Source: Candidatus Obscuribacterales bacterium (GTDB taxonomy: Bacteria > Cyanobacteriota > Vampirovibrionia > Obscuribacterales > Obscuribacteraceae). Taken from it: 64,000 nt of DNA. Made by a program: the position numbers and the translations under genes. The stretch covers positions 806,001 to 870,000 of the forward strand of contig JACKCM010000001.1 of the NCBI GenBank assembly GCA_020634035.1, in the 5' to 3' direction. The notes under the pieces were generated by a model. It was given only the letters and a program-made list of their open reading frames with translations. It searched no databases and was not told the origin of the DNA. Shown piece after piece: positions 27,723 to 36,738 of this stretch. Numbering within the stretch: the first letter of the stretch is position 1; each line of letters opens with the position of its first letter.

Positions 27723-28445
27723 CTACCAGAAACAGTGCCAGATAACACCTATCAAAAGAAAAGCGCTGATGAAAGAGGTACCTACGATCCAGAGCGAGGA
27801 GCGTTTTCTCATCCGACCGAAGATTAGCTTGAAGAGGGCCCCGAAGACCATCACCATCAAACCTGCCGCCAGAAGCCTGTTCTTCTCAGGCTCTTCTTCT
27901 TTTTTAGAAATGGCTAGTGGAGTAATTGGGCGATCTGACTTTATGTCCACGTCTTCTACCACATGAACAGATCCCCTTGTCGGAACAGGTACTCGTTTAC
28001 CCATTTCGAGATCGCCCATAATCGGCGGCAGCGCTTCACCGGCCAGGCGAGGTTCTATCTTCGATTCTCCTTTGGTCAAATGGCTTTCGACCTGGGCGCC
28101 CTGGGCAAAGCTGGGTGCGGCCAGCCCGAGCCAGGCCAGGGTTCCTGCCATGGCGGCGGCGGTGCGCAGATAAGCTCTGCGAACTCTCTCCAGGCCTTTG
28201 GGACAATCCCGGGTGATCACAGTGCCGTCTTTTCTTCTGTAGAGCTGGATACAGAGCCTGCCGGTTTTGTTTTGCAGCAGCTTCACCGCTTCGTCGGTGG
28301 TCATCTCCGAGATATTGAAGACGTTCAGATTGCAGAGCTGACAATGGCGAACCCGTTCATCGCCATCCATTTTGTCCCAGTCAGCCTTGCATGGAGAGGC
28401 GATTTGCACTCTCTTCAGATAATTCACTTTTTCTGTTTTGTTCAT
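27723..28445 (-). CDS. Membrane protein with N-terminal Cys-rich domain
   Basis: 240 residues from ATG 28445 (AAGG upstream); 28490 is a longer possibility. The N-terminal 75 residues carry a conserved-looking Cys block: SPCKADWDKMDGDERVRHC, CNLNVFNISEMT, GRLCIQLYRRKDGT and DCP. I recall this C...W..M.GD.RVR.C..C pattern from many planctomycete-type proteins; it probably binds zinc or an Fe-S cluster. A first span (about 92-110), a Pro/Glu-rich periplasmic stretch and two final spans (about 183-202, 215-238) follow. Role unknown; a membrane regulator is plausible. Confidence 0.65.
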   Translation of the reverse strand: MNKTEKVNYLKRVQIASPCKADWDKMDGDERVRHCQLCNLNVFNISEMTTDEAVKLLQNKTGRLCIQLYRRKDGTVITRDCPKGLERVRRAYLRTAAAMAGTLAWLGLAAPSFAQGAQVESHLTKGESKIEPRLAGEALPPIMGDLEMGKRVPVPTRGSVHVVEDVDIKSDRPITPLAISKKEEEPEKNRLLAAGLMVMVFGALFKLIFGRMRKRSSLWIVGTSFISAFLLIGVIWHCFW

Positions 28446-28524
28446 TTCCCCAGCCTTCAACGAGCCAAATCGTGCTTTGCGCTCTACCACTATGCCGGGG
28501 AGGGACAGTTTCTATAACCGGGTT

Positions 28525-28557
28525 TTCCCCAGATCGGCTTCAGGGGCAGCTGGGGAA
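28525..28557 (+). terminator. Plus-strand terminator-like hairpin
   Basis: TTCCCCAG/CTGGGGAA with a 17-nt loop is followed on the plus strand by TTTTTTGTTTTG. No plus-strand gene precedes it, so it may terminate antisense transcription or form part of the leader of 27723-28445. Confidence 0.45.
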
Positions 28558-28596
28558 TTTTTTGTTTTGTTAGATCTGCAAAGGTCTATGACATTG

Positions 28597-28616
28597 TATT
28601 ACTAATACAAATAGTA
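28597..28616. promoter_or_regulatory. TACT-N9-AGTA dyad, copy 3
   Basis: TATTACT, nine bases, AGTAAAAA. It lies about 45 nt past the terminator of the minus-strand 28.7-31.3 kb operon. Spacing matches the other four copies, though the AAA prefix is lost. Confidence 0.45.
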
Positions 28617-28661
28617 AAAACCAATATTTTTTGAAGTAGAGAAAAAATCGATTTTACAATT

Positions 28662-28692
28662 GTGGTGGCACAATAAAAATCTGTGCCACCAC
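28662..28692 (-). terminator. Terminator hairpin of the 28.7-31.3 kb operon
   Basis: An 11-bp perfect stem (GTGGTGGCACA and its complement) has a 9-nt loop and lies 10 nt past the stop of 28702-28920. Minus-strand T-rich sequence (GATTTTTT) follows about 16 nt later. Confidence 0.75.
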
Positions 28693-28701
28693 GAAAGCTA
28701 C

Positions 28702-28920
28702 TTAGTAAATCTCGCGGTCGTCATCCGGTCGGCCGAAATGCGCGTAATACGCCTCGGCTTCGGGATGCTCGGTTCCGAGCATCGGAACAGGAACTGTGTG
28801 GTCGCCGGTTCGCTTCGAATCGACGACCTTGTATTGGGTCGGGTGACCCGGTCGCGGCGTCGAGTGGTTTTCGGCCTGCTCGGCGTCTGCCGGACTTGAA
28901 TCACCTGGCTTTTGTGTCAT
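28702..28920 (-). CDS. Small polar hypothetical protein, 72 residues
   Basis: Not recognised. The product is hydrophilic and likely disordered in its first third (TQKPGDSSPADAEQAENHST), then has a YKVVDSKRTGD segment and an acidic tail with Tyr (EAEAYYAHFGRPDDDREIY). AGGAG stands 5 nt before the ATG, and the gene is the last of a minus-strand operon with its own terminator, which supports it being real. No function can be given. Confidence 0.65.
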   Translation of the reverse strand: MTQKPGDSSPADAEQAENHSTPRPGHPTQYKVVDSKRTGDHTVPVPMLGTEHPEAEAYYAHFGRPDDDREIY

Positions 28921-28957
28921 ATCTTCTCCTCAAGCTGGAGTTGGTTGTCGTTTTGTC

Positions 28958-29314
28958 TTATCGGCCACCGATGCGCATGGCGAAGGAGCCGATGAAACCG
29001 CTCACGGCACCGAAGGCGACCGAAGCGAAAGCGGCGACGAGGGAGCCATCGTTCGTTCCCGTGATCGCGAAGACCACGAAAAGAAGGAGTGCACCCAATG
29101 CCCCTGCAATCGCATAGGCGCCCTGGTCGGAGGTCTGGCTGCGCAGAAGCGTGTTGCGGAAGAACACGGACAGCCCGCTGATCATCGCGCCGACGATCAG
29201 ACCGTTCAGGAAGATGACACCGATCGAAACCGGCACCGGAATCGCTGCGGACATGATCGTGCCGATGACGGCGATGACCAGTGCCACCCCGATGAATGCT
29301 TTCAAATGTTGCAT
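28958..29314 (-). CDS. Four-span membrane protein, 118 residues
   Basis: Not recognised. Four hydrophobic helices are visible, about residues 5-23, 28-50, 65-86 and 90-112, with a short RNTLLRSQTSDQG loop between the second and third. The Ala/Gly/Ile-rich composition suggests tight helix packing, as in small transporters or channel-like proteins. AGAGG lies 5 nt before the ATG. It lies within the minus-strand operon between the 127-residue protein and the small polar protein. Role unknown. Confidence 0.65.
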   Translation of the reverse strand: MQHLKAFIGVALVIAVIGTIMSAAIPVPVSIGVIFLNGLIVGAMISGLSVFFRNTLLRSQTSDQGAYAIAGALGALLLFVVFAITGTNDGSLVAAFASVAFGAVSGFIGSFAMRIGGR

Positions 29315-29505
29315 TTGAGCCTCTTTTTTGATTTCATTGTTCGCCGATTTCTAACCGTCGGACTGAATGCATTTCTCGATGCAACGCGGCCACAGGCTGG
29401 CGCTGTTTTTTGTTTTTATCGCCAGTGTGTTTTTTTACTTCTGGCAAGAGAAAGAAGAACATGTCCTCCTTTCCCTTGCCTGGAAAGCTTGTGTTTATCG
29501 AAGTC

Positions 29506-29889
29506 TCAGCGACCGGTGAAGAGGCGTCGCATGCGCATCATGTTCACCAGCTCTTCTTCCGAGAAGCTGCAATAGTTCTCTTCGCCGTCGAAGCAGTTCT
29601 GGAAAGTGAGACGGAAGTTGCCGTCGGCTCTGCGTTCCATGACGAATTCGCCGGATCTGGCGATGCCTTCTGCCTCGACACGCTTGAGCATGTCGATGAA
29701 CTCATCGGCGGTGACGCCGAACTCGTGTACGGTGTCGACGGGCTCCGGGTCGCCGTGGTCACGGCAGGAGAAGTTGACACCGACACCGTCGGGTCGCAGG
29801 TAGAGGGTGCATCCCCAGGAAGGGGAGTACCTGAAAGATTCGCGGTAGATCGTATCCGTGGTGCGAGGAAAGACAGTTGCGTCGGTCAT
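29506..29889 (-). CDS. Hypothetical soluble protein, 127 residues
   Basis: Not recognised. It is soluble and mixed alpha/beta, with a strand pair CTLYLRPDGVGVNFSCRDHG, an acidic helix (TADEFIDMLKRVEAEG) and a C-terminal FQNCFDGEENYCSFSEEELV region with two Cys. AAAGGA lies 9 nt before the ATG. It follows the MBL-fold hydrolase by 14 nt, so the two are likely translated from one message. The YCSFSEEELV helix may pack on the strand pair. No catalytic motif is evident. Confidence 0.65.
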   Translation of the reverse strand: MTDATVFPRTTDTIYRESFRYSPSWGCTLYLRPDGVGVNFSCRDHGDPEPVDTVHEFGVTADEFIDMLKRVEAEGIARSGEFVMERRADGNFRLTFQNCFDGEENYCSFSEEELVNMMRMRRLFTGR

Positions 29890-29903
29890 AAATAAGGGTC
29901 CTT

Positions 29904-30641
29904 TTACTTCTTTGCCGATTTCAGGCTGAAGAACTTCGGCAGAAGCATGGCGAGCAGCATCCGGAAGGTACCGGGTCTGGTGCGCTCTGCTTCCCGCAGC
30001 TCTTCGATGCGTCCGGGTTTCAAGAACGGGTTGTGCTCCCGTTCTCGACCGATGGTGGTCTCTTCGCCATGACCCGGGATCACCCTGGTGTTGTCCGGGA
30101 GGGTCATGAACTTATCGTGGAGGGTTCGGACCAGGTCTTCGAAATTTCCGAAGGGCACCTGCCAGTTGCCGACCGAGTCGCGATAGAGACTGTCGCCGGC
30201 AAAGATCAGGTTCTCGTCCTTCATGTAGAAAGCGCAGCCGCCGGGCGAGTGGCCAGGGGTGTGGATCACCTCGAGGCTGAGCGAGCCTACAGAGACCTTC
30301 TCGCCTTCCTTCAGAAAGCGGTCTATATGAGGCGGCTTTTTGCCTTCGATTTTGGCAAGCTTGAACTGCAGACCCATTAAGCGCCAGACACCGCGGTCTT
30401 TCTTCGGCAGGCAGACCGGGGCGCCGGTCTCTTTCTTGAGCCTGGCGCCGGCGATGACATGGTCGAAGTGCGAGTGTGTGATCAGAATCAGTTTGACCCG
30501 GGCATCGAGGGCGGCGATGCGAGCGAGGATGTCCTCTTCGTTGCCGCCGGGATCGATGACGATCGCTTCGTTGCTGTTCGGGCATACAAGAATGGAACAG
30601 TTCACATCCAGCGGCCCGACCTTGAGATAGTCGAGGATCAT
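29904..30641 (-). CDS. Metallo-beta-lactamase-fold hydrolase (glyoxalase II-like)
   Basis: 245 residues. The metal-site motifs are complete: ITHSHFDHV (HxHxDH), HTPGHSPGG, the bridging Asp in FAGDSLYRDSVG and the late His in VIPGHGEETTIG. Proteins of this type hydrolyse thioesters such as S-lactoylglutathione or related substrates in the cytoplasm. The C-terminal region is longer than in minimal members and ends in a basic KFFSLKSAKK. GAGGGA precedes the ATG. It lies in the 28.7-31.3 kb operon, after a hairpin at 30667-30690. The exact substrate is uncertain. Confidence 0.88.
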   Translation of the reverse strand: MILDYLKVGPLDVNCSILVCPNSNEAIVIDPGGNEEDILARIAALDARVKLILITHSHFDHVIAGARLKKETGAPVCLPKKDRGVWRLMGLQFKLAKIEGKKPPHIDRFLKEGEKVSVGSLSLEVIHTPGHSPGGCAFYMKDENLIFAGDSLYRDSVGNWQVPFGNFEDLVRTLHDKFMTLPDNTRVIPGHGEETTIGREREHNPFLKPGRIEELREAERTRPGTFRMLLAMLLPKFFSLKSAKK

Positions 30642-30666
30642 TGAGATTCCCTCTCATGAATGAAGT

Positions 30667-30690
30667 GTGAGGTGCCCGGGGGCACCTCAC
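30667..30690. terminator. Perfect intercistronic hairpin
   Basis: GTGAGGTGCCC and GGGCACCTCAC form an 11-bp inverted repeat 39 nt after the stop of 30729-31298 on the minus strand. There is no T-tract, so it is more likely a processing or stability element. Confidence 0.65.
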
Positions 30691-30728
30691 CAAAACGGAT
30701 CGAAAGCGCTCTTACGAGCGGCAGATCG

Positions 30729-31298
30729 TCAGCGGCAGAGATAGACCCACATCATATCGTCGGGATTGCTCTCCTGATAGACACGGTCGAACTCTTCGTC
30801 GAGGGTCTCTCTGAGCTCGGGGTTGAGCGAGGCGCTGCGCTCGATGAAGAGACTGGCGTCCTTGCAGTAGGCCCGCACCGAATAAACCAGCTTCATAGAG
30901 AGGAGTGCATTCATCTTCCAGAGCTGGATTTCGCGACGGTCCATTTTGCGGCCTTCTTCCAGGATCTCCTTGACCCGCATGGCGCTGGGCAGGAGGCTGT
31001 CTTCGACATCGCGCAGGATTTTCTCGATGGCGAGTTCGACCGAGAGCCGCATCTTCAAGAAAGAGAGGCGTCGGCCGGCCTGTCTGCGAGCGGACTGCTG
31101 CCGGAAGCTGACGTCGGCGTCGGTTTTGGCTTCGTCTTTCATCATCGCGGCGAAAGACTTTTCGTTCAAGGCTCCCCACTCGTTCTTCATGGCACAGACC
31201 ATCTCTTCGAGGGTCTTGAAGTCGGCTTGAATCCGGTCGTAGACCGGTTCGATGTGGTAGAGCAGGACGGCGCCGGTGTTTTCGATCAGTTTGGTCAT
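30729..31298 (-). CDS. Hypothetical helical protein, first gene of its operon
   Basis: 189 residues from ATG 31298, with AAAGGA about 10 nt upstream; longer in-frame starts look noncoding. It is almost entirely helical and charged: LLYHIEPVYDRIQADFKTLE, a basic RRQAGRRLSFLKMRLS segment, VELAIEKILRDVEDSLLPSA, and an acidic DEEFDRVYQESNPDDM near the end. Cytosolic; no known domain recognised. Its place at the head of the MBL operon suggests a related regulatory or structural role, but nothing proves it. Confidence 0.6.
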   Translation of the reverse strand: MTKLIENTGAVLLYHIEPVYDRIQADFKTLEEMVCAMKNEWGALNEKSFAAMMKDEAKTDADVSFRQQSARRQAGRRLSFLKMRLSVELAIEKILRDVEDSLLPSAMRVKEILEEGRKMDRREIQLWKMNALLSMKLVYSVRAYCKDASLFIERSASLNPELRETLDEEFDRVYQESNPDDMMWVYLCR

Positions 31299-32023
31299 TT
31301 GGAAAGATTCCTTTCTCCGTTTCCCGTATTTCAATTGAGACTCGCCTGCTACACGGGGATGCGAGCGAGCCTGATGCCTCCGATTCGAAGCCATCGCCGG
31401 GGGAGTTGACCGACGAAAGCTCCATGGAACCGTGACATTTTCTCTTCTTCTCAATCTAGCCTGCCGGTTCGCCGGTCTCTGGAATAAGCCGCCATCGTTC
31501 GACCTGGTCCGAGTAAGGGAACAGGAGGAACAGAGTGCAGGTTTTTCTGAGATCTAGCTGTTTTGGTGTTAGCTAATTTGAACCGAAGGGGATTGGGGAA
31601 GAGGCCTATATTGTTAGCACTCTGAGGCTTATGTACTTAAGACCTCAGAGTTACATTATGTTGCTTTACATCTCTTCTAAACCATGTCTTACAGCTTCTG
31701 TTCGGGTTTTTCACTGGTTAACCGTCCATGGTGCTTGGCATGTAAAGTGCTACGCTAGCCGCTGGCAAACTGTTCTATTAGGCGATGCTCATCTTGGATT
31801 TTTGCAAGTCGTCGTAATTCTTTGTGGCCCGATAGTAGAAATAGTCGAACCGGAAATTTCCTGTTTAATGTTACCCCTCTGTTAGCATCAGGATGCCAAG
31901 GTAAAAATCTTCGAATTGCAAGGTATTACTGAAATACGGCGTTTAATAAAACCAGGCTCCGGGTATATTGAAATTGAAGTTTTCTGGCTTCCTACATAGT
32001 CTAAATTCTGGAGACGGCTCTCA
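31299..32023. other. 725-nt region without a supported gene; one large hairpin
   Basis: It separates divergent genes and must hold both promoters. A hairpin at 31619-31651 (ACTCTGAGG/CCTCAGAGT, extended by CTT/AAG past a bulge) is stable enough to be a terminator or structured RNA. It has no strong T-tract, and no gene nearby needs it. An 84-codon plus-strand frame at 31631 has no ribosome site and looks noncoding. A small untranslated RNA around the hairpin is possible. Confidence 0.5.
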
Positions 32024-32596
32024 ATGAGAAGTTTCGGCCTTCGTCGCACGCTATTGAATATAGTGGCATCCTCACTTGTCATAATTTCATTTTCCGGGGC
32101 TGCCCAGGCTCGGACAGAATGCCAGTTTGAGGAGAGCGATGGTGGCTTCACCGGTACTGTGCTGGTAAGAGGTACTCCCCAGGAAGTTTTCACTGCTATT
32201 AAAGATTCGCGCTCCAGTGAGCGTCGTAAGGTTCTCTCCGTCTCTGGAAACTCGGTTCTTCTAGAAGAGAAATTCAACGATCTGCCTGTTATCGGCCAGG
32301 CTCGCTGTCGCTATAGAGAAGTCGAGGTGCCTCACCAGCGTATCGATTATCAGATTGTCGACTCGAAACAATTCAAGCGTTTCGATGGAAAGTGGGAGCT
32401 CTGCCCTGTCAGTGGTGGCAAAGCCACCATCCTCAAGCTGACTTCCTGTGTCGATACATATTTGAAAGTGCCGTTCTCGAAGCGCATCACCGACCACGGC
32501 AATAAAAAAGATATCCGTCGTCGACTCTCCGATATCAAAGTGCGGGTAGAAGGGGTTGGTCCTTCCGGTCGACAGATCTCTTGCGCTACTCACTAG
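32024..32596 (+). CDS. Secreted START/SRPBCC-like protein
   Basis: 190 residues. A signal peptide (about 1-29, ending GAAQA) is followed by one domain with the SRPBCC layout: a strand FTGTVLVRGTPQEVFTAIKD (the helix after the first strand), the VLSVSGNSVLLEEKFNDLPV stretch, then YREVEVPHQRIDYQIVDSKQ and a long C-terminal helix (PFSKRITDHGNKKDIRRRL). SRPBCC folds bind hydrophobic ligands such as lipids or quinones. Three Cys (C33, C100, C124-like positions) could form disulfides in the periplasm. Ligand unknown. Confidence 0.65.
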   Translation: MRSFGLRRTLLNIVASSLVIISFSGAAQARTECQFEESDGGFTGTVLVRGTPQEVFTAIKDSRSSERRKVLSVSGNSVLLEEKFNDLPVIGQARCRYREVEVPHQRIDYQIVDSKQFKRFDGKWELCPVSGGKATILKLTSCVDTYLKVPFSKRITDHGNKKDIRRRLSDIKVRVEGVGPSGRQISCATH

Positions 32597-32620
32597 AAAA
32601 GTGGCTCCTAATAAGGAGCT

Positions 32621-33667
32621 TCACCTGCTGGCCAGTTCGCCCCGGTCATGACCGTTTTCGATCGCTTTTCTGATATTGGCCAGGGGCGCGTTGTCATCGA
32701 ATTTGATTGAATCACCACATACGGTTATACCGAGTTCTTGCCAGATTTTGCTGAGATCCACAGTCACGGGAGTCTCTTTCATCGCTTCGTAAAGTTCTGT
32801 CAGTACACTGTTTCTGGTGCTCAGATCACCGAGCGTAAGAATTTCGGGAGCAGACAGCAGATCTGACTCGGCATTGGCGCCGCTTTCCATGATGCCGCGC
32901 AAGGCATGCTCCAGACCAAAGCGATTTTCGCTGCGCTTGCGGATCTCGATGTCGGCCAGAAGACAGTAGATCGCCCCACCCCAGTAAGTTCTTCCCCAGG
33001 TGTTGGTGCGATTCAGACCCATGTCTCCTGCTTGGGGTTGTCCTTTGGGGGTGCCTTCCACCAGATCTTTCCAGACCTGTTCTCGGCTGATTATGCCCCG
33101 GCGCATTCTGCCCAGGGGCTCGGTATAGGTGGCGATGCCCTCTGATAGCCAGTTGTATTGGTCGTTGACCAGAGGAAAGGTGAGATGCACCATTTCGTGG
33201 GTGAGGGTCCAGGTGTTTGTCAGATCCTCAGGCTGAGTGTCTTTGCCCATTGCAATCTCTATCACACCGCTCTGACTATCTTCATCAAAAGAAGTCAGTC
33301 CGCCCATTATGCCCCTTCCCTCTTTTTGATCGATTATGATTCTTGTTCTTTTAATCGGATATTTTCCGTAATAGCTGAGCACCGAATTGACCGCGTCATC
33401 GACCCAGGCGATGAAGTCTTTTCCTTGCAGGCACCAGCCGTCTGAGCGGATCTCGACAGTGATCTCGGCCTGGTTGCATAGCATTGAAAAGCCGTTTAAA
33501 TTAAGGGTCTGTCCTAGCTTCTGAGAAGTTTGCTCTGTTCTATTTGGATGAGTAGTATTAATAACGGTAGTAGAAGCAGGTAAAACAAACTGAGGAGAAG
33601 GTGGTGTCCCCGATGAAAACCAGCATAGTAAGCCGGCTGGAAGCAGGATGTTGAGCGATCTGTTCAT
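32621..33667 (-). CDS. Secreted gluzincin-type peptidase-like protein
   Basis: 348 residues with a signal peptide (about 1-20). The zinc signature is HEMVH in LTHEMVHLTFPLV, and the third ligand is probably Glu in NWLSEGIATYTEP, about 20 residues later, a layout seen in the MA clan (peptidase_MA_2-like). A trailing region includes the hydrophobic WGGAIYCLLADIEIRKRS helix. It is expected to act on proteins or peptidoglycan-linked peptides in the periplasm or outside; activity is inferred only from these motifs. It is convergent with the SRPBCC gene, 24 nt away. Confidence 0.75.
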   Translation of the reverse strand: MNRSLNILLPAGLLCWFSSGTPPSPQFVLPASTTVINTTHPNRTEQTSQKLGQTLNLNGFSMLCNQAEITVEIRSDGWCLQGKDFIAWVDDAVNSVLSYYGKYPIKRTRIIIDQKEGRGIMGGLTSFDEDSQSGVIEIAMGKDTQPEDLTNTWTLTHEMVHLTFPLVNDQYNWLSEGIATYTEPLGRMRRGIISREQVWKDLVEGTPKGQPQAGDMGLNRTNTWGRTYWGGAIYCLLADIEIRKRSENRFGLEHALRGIMESGANAESDLLSAPEILTLGDLSTRNSVLTELYEAMKETPVTVDLSKIWQELGITVCGDSIKFDDNAPLANIRKAIENGHDRGELASR

Positions 33668-33735
33668 GATCTTATTTTAGCGCAAAACCGCGAGAATGGG
33701 CATGGTGAGCAGGAATAGCCGGGATCTCGTATGCT

Positions 33736-35691
33736 TTAGTTGGAGCCTATGTTGCCCTGGAGTGCCCTGCTCGCACCTTTAGTGTCAGACCCGGGGGCGG
33801 CATTCGGTTTGGGAGATGCGGCTGGCTGCACCGTTTTTGGTGATTCTATTGCCGGGGCAGATGATACCGCTTTTTGCTCCAGAGTCGCAGCCCGCTCTAA
33901 ATCTGCTTTGGCTTCATTCGGACGGTTCGTGCGTTTGTACAGTGAACCCCTTTCGTATAGGACTTCTTTGGTCTCCGGCTGGATCGAGAGATATTCGCTG
34001 TAGTCCGAAATGGCATCTTCCAACTGTCCCAGGTTTGTTCTTGTCTGGGCGCGAAGCCAGTAGCCTTCTAGAGACTTAGGATCTCTGACTATGACGAAGT
34101 CCAGGATTTGCAGGGCTTCTTTGTCTCTATTTAGAGCAAGCAGCGCTTTTGCCTTTGTCAAATATGGGTTCAAGAAGGGGTATCTTAGCTCGATAGCGCG
34201 ATCGGCAGCTTCTATGCTCTTTTCGTATTGGCCTTCTCCATATAGAAGAATAGCCATATTGGTGTTGATCACACTTTTGTTGTTGCCCATATTTAGTGGT
34301 ATCAATTCGTCGGCTTTTTGATAGTCAGCAATCGCCGCTTCATTTTTATTCTGATTTTGAAATAGAATTGCTCGCTCGAGATAGCCGCGATAACCCCGGG
34401 GATAGAGTTCTATTCCCTTGTTGATATCTTCGAGAGCCCTGTCTTCCATGTTCAACATTCTCTCGGCTGCACCTTTGCGGATATAGGCGATGGATTCGCC
34501 AGGAGCAATGGCGATCACTTTGTTGAAGTCGCTTATCGCGTAGCGATACTGGTTCTGTTCAGCATAGAGGCGGCCTCTATCGATCAGGGACTCCACATCT
34601 TTAGGATTTGAGCGGATTCTTTCAGAAAGAGACTCTATGGTATCGGCTTTGAAGATTTGCAGAAATGCCAGGAGTCCCACTAATACGAGGGTTGCAGAGA
34701 TTATCAGAAAACGAAATATTTTCTTGGCTCGCTTCTCTTTCGACTCTCTTGCCACATAGTGAATTTTGTCCCCGGTTTCTACCTTCTCGATCTCTTCGAT
34801 CATCTCTTTCGCCGATTGATAGCGATGCTCTTTGTTTTTAGCCAGGGCTTTTCGTGCCACCAGGTCGATTCCTTTGAGCTGTTCTGGTGCTTTGAAGCTC
34901 GGAATATCTTCGTTGACATGGGCATTTAAAACAGCCAGAGTGCTTAAGCTTGGATAGGGACTCGCACCGGTGAAAAGTTCGTGGGCGATGCATCCGAGGG
35001 CGTAGATATCGGTGCGGTTGTCGCTGACTTCACCCATGCATTGCTCCGGGCTCATATAGGCAGGGGTGCCGAAAAGATCACCGGTGTTGGTCAGGGTCAC
35101 CTCTTCTTTGGTGTCGACCAATTTGGCTATGCCGAAGTCGATCACTTTTACATTCAAAGAACCATCGCTCTTGGTGCGAACCATAATATTGGCAGGCTTG
35201 ATGTCCCGGTGCACGACTCCGTCTTTGTGGGCATATTCCAGTGCAAGACAGGACTGCTTCAAGATATCCAGCTTCTGAGAATCGGTCAGAGAGTTGTTCT
35301 CGATATAGGATTTGAGTGGATCTCCTTCTACGTATTCCATCACGATGAAAGGCATTTGGTTATGGATACCGATATCTTGCACACCGGCTATATTAGGGTG
35401 TTTGAGGCCCATGGCCGTTTTTGCTTCGCGTTGGAAGCGCGCTATGGTTTTTTTGTCCAGGTGTTTGCCCGGCAAAAGGATCTTGATCGCAACCAGTCTG
35501 TCAGCAATTAAATGCCGGGCTTTATAAACTATCCCCAGGCCACCTTGACCGATTTCAGAAAGTACTTCGTATTTCTCGTCGATTATTTCTCCGACCAGAT
35601 TGGCGCCCTCTTCACCGGTTCCGATGCTGATATTGGCATCGGTAATCTCTTTCAGATCGGGCGGGCGGTTCTTCAGTTCTTCTTCATTCAT
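33736..35691 (-). CDS. Membrane Ser/Thr protein kinase with TPR sensor domain
   Basis: 651 residues. A Hanks-type kinase (about 41-300) has a Gly-rich loop (IGQGGLGIVYKA), VAIK lysine, HRDIKPAN catalytic loop, DFG and the GTPAYMSPEQ activation segment. A single span (about 326-345) then leads to an extracytoplasmic array of about eight TPRs (IDRGRLYAEQNQYRYAISDF and similar), and a Pro/Ala-rich tail. The kinase is cytoplasmic and the TPRs likely sense or recruit proteins outside. Targets unknown. It is upstream of, and in the same orientation as, the secreted peptidase gene, 68 nt away. Confidence 0.92.
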   Translation of the reverse strand: MNEEELKNRPPDLKEITDANISIGTGEEGANLVGEIIDEKYEVLSEIGQGGLGIVYKARHLIADRLVAIKILLPGKHLDKKTIARFQREAKTAMGLKHPNIAGVQDIGIHNQMPFIVMEYVEGDPLKSYIENNSLTDSQKLDILKQSCLALEYAHKDGVVHRDIKPANIMVRTKSDGSLNVKVIDFGIAKLVDTKEEVTLTNTGDLFGTPAYMSPEQCMGEVSDNRTDIYALGCIAHELFTGASPYPSLSTLAVLNAHVNEDIPSFKAPEQLKGIDLVARKALAKNKEHRYQSAKEMIEEIEKVETGDKIHYVARESKEKRAKKIFRFLIISATLVLVGLLAFLQIFKADTIESLSERIRSNPKDVESLIDRGRLYAEQNQYRYAISDFNKVIAIAPGESIAYIRKGAAERMLNMEDRALEDINKGIELYPRGYRGYLERAILFQNQNKNEAAIADYQKADELIPLNMGNNKSVINTNMAILLYGEGQYEKSIEAADRAIELRYPFLNPYLTKAKALLALNRDKEALQILDFVIVRDPKSLEGYWLRAQTRTNLGQLEDAISDYSEYLSIQPETKEVLYERGSLYKRTNRPNEAKADLERAATLEQKAVSSAPAIESPKTVQPAASPKPNAAPGSDTKGASRALQGNIGSN

Positions 35692-35783
35692 CGGAGGTCA
35701 GTCTACCGGGGCAATATGATCTTTCCCGGGCTGATCTGCTTTTAAGCGACCAGTTCAGGCTCTCAGCCATTTATGTCCGTTTT

Positions 35784-36563
35784 CTATTTCTCCATCAGCA
35801 TCTTCGAGACCCGGCGAGCGACGTTTTTAGGGGTCATACGAAGCAGATAATTAACTAGAAGCCTGTTCGCCGAACCAGGAACAGCGACGGCGCGCCCCTT
35901 GAGCATTGATTTATAGCCGTAGCGGGCAACTGATTCTACCGAGGCCTGGATCATAAAAGCTTTGGAGCCGGCCACATTGGCCACTTCTTCGAATTCAGTC
36001 CGGGTCGGTCCGGGGCAAAGAGCTGTGACCGTCACACCCGAACCGTCCAGTTCCGAGGCTATCGCTTCGCTGAAGGATAGAACATAAGCTTTGGTGGCAT
36101 AGTAAACGGCTTGAAACGGACCGGGTATGAAACCAGCCATGGAGGCGACATTCAGTATTCTTCCAGAGCCACGCTCGACCATCTCAGGGAGGAACATCCG
36201 GGTAAGTTCTGTGAGGGTGAGAATATTGAGCAGAATCATGTCATGATCCCTGGACCATTCTCGTTCGTAGAAATATCCGTGCCCGCCGAAACCGGCATTG
36301 TTCACCAGGATATCGACATGTAGCTCTCGACGTTTGATCTCTTCGAACAGCTCTTTGCCGGCATTGTCTCTGGCCAGGTCCATGTCCACTACTTCTACTT
36401 CGATTCCGAATTTCTCGTGTAGCTCATCTTTGATCTCGTTCAGTCTGTCCAGGCGTCGGGCGACAAGGATAAGATCCCCTCCCCGGGAGGCATGCACCCG
36501 GGCCAGTTCAAGACCGATTCCGCTGGAAGCTCCGGTTATCAAAGCAACGTTTTTCACTGTCAA
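35784..36563 (-). CDS. Short-chain dehydrogenase/reductase
   Basis: 259 residues. Classical SDR motifs are present: TGASSGIG (NAD(P) binding), ARR after the second strand suggesting NADP preference, NNAG, the catalytic Ser in NVASMAGF and YYATK (Tyr and Lys). The C-terminal PGPTRTEF segment is typical of DltE/YqjQ-like SDRs. GAGGA precedes the TTG start; GTG three codons later is an alternative. The substrate cannot be told from sequence. It is cytoplasmic, with the C-terminal helix slightly basic. Confidence 0.9.
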   Translation of the reverse strand: MTVKNVALITGASSGIGLELARVHASRGGDLILVARRLDRLNEIKDELHEKFGIEVEVVDMDLARDNAGKELFEEIKRRELHVDILVNNAGFGGHGYFYEREWSRDHDMILLNILTLTELTRMFLPEMVERGSGRILNVASMAGFIPGPFQAVYYATKAYVLSFSEAIASELDGSGVTVTALCPGPTRTEFEEVANVAGSKAFMIQASVESVARYGYKSMLKGRAVAVPGSANRLLVNYLLRMTPKNVARRVSKMLMEK

Positions 36564-36738
36564 AGATTCCTCGATAGCTGTTATATCAAGTATAGCAAAT
36601 CAAGGTCGTAAGGCACTATTAATGCTGGTTGCGGCTATTTGTCCGGTGGTTTTATGGGGTAGTTTAGACATTTTCTTCTGTTTAAAGTAGGATGAAGCAA
36701 CGAACACACATTGAAAAGAATTGGGGAGCATCTGCATA

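Noticed and set aside
31631..31885. An 84-codon plus-strand frame in the 31.3-32.0 kb gap
   Set aside because: No ribosome site, and composition unlike neighbours; it overlaps a strong hairpin.
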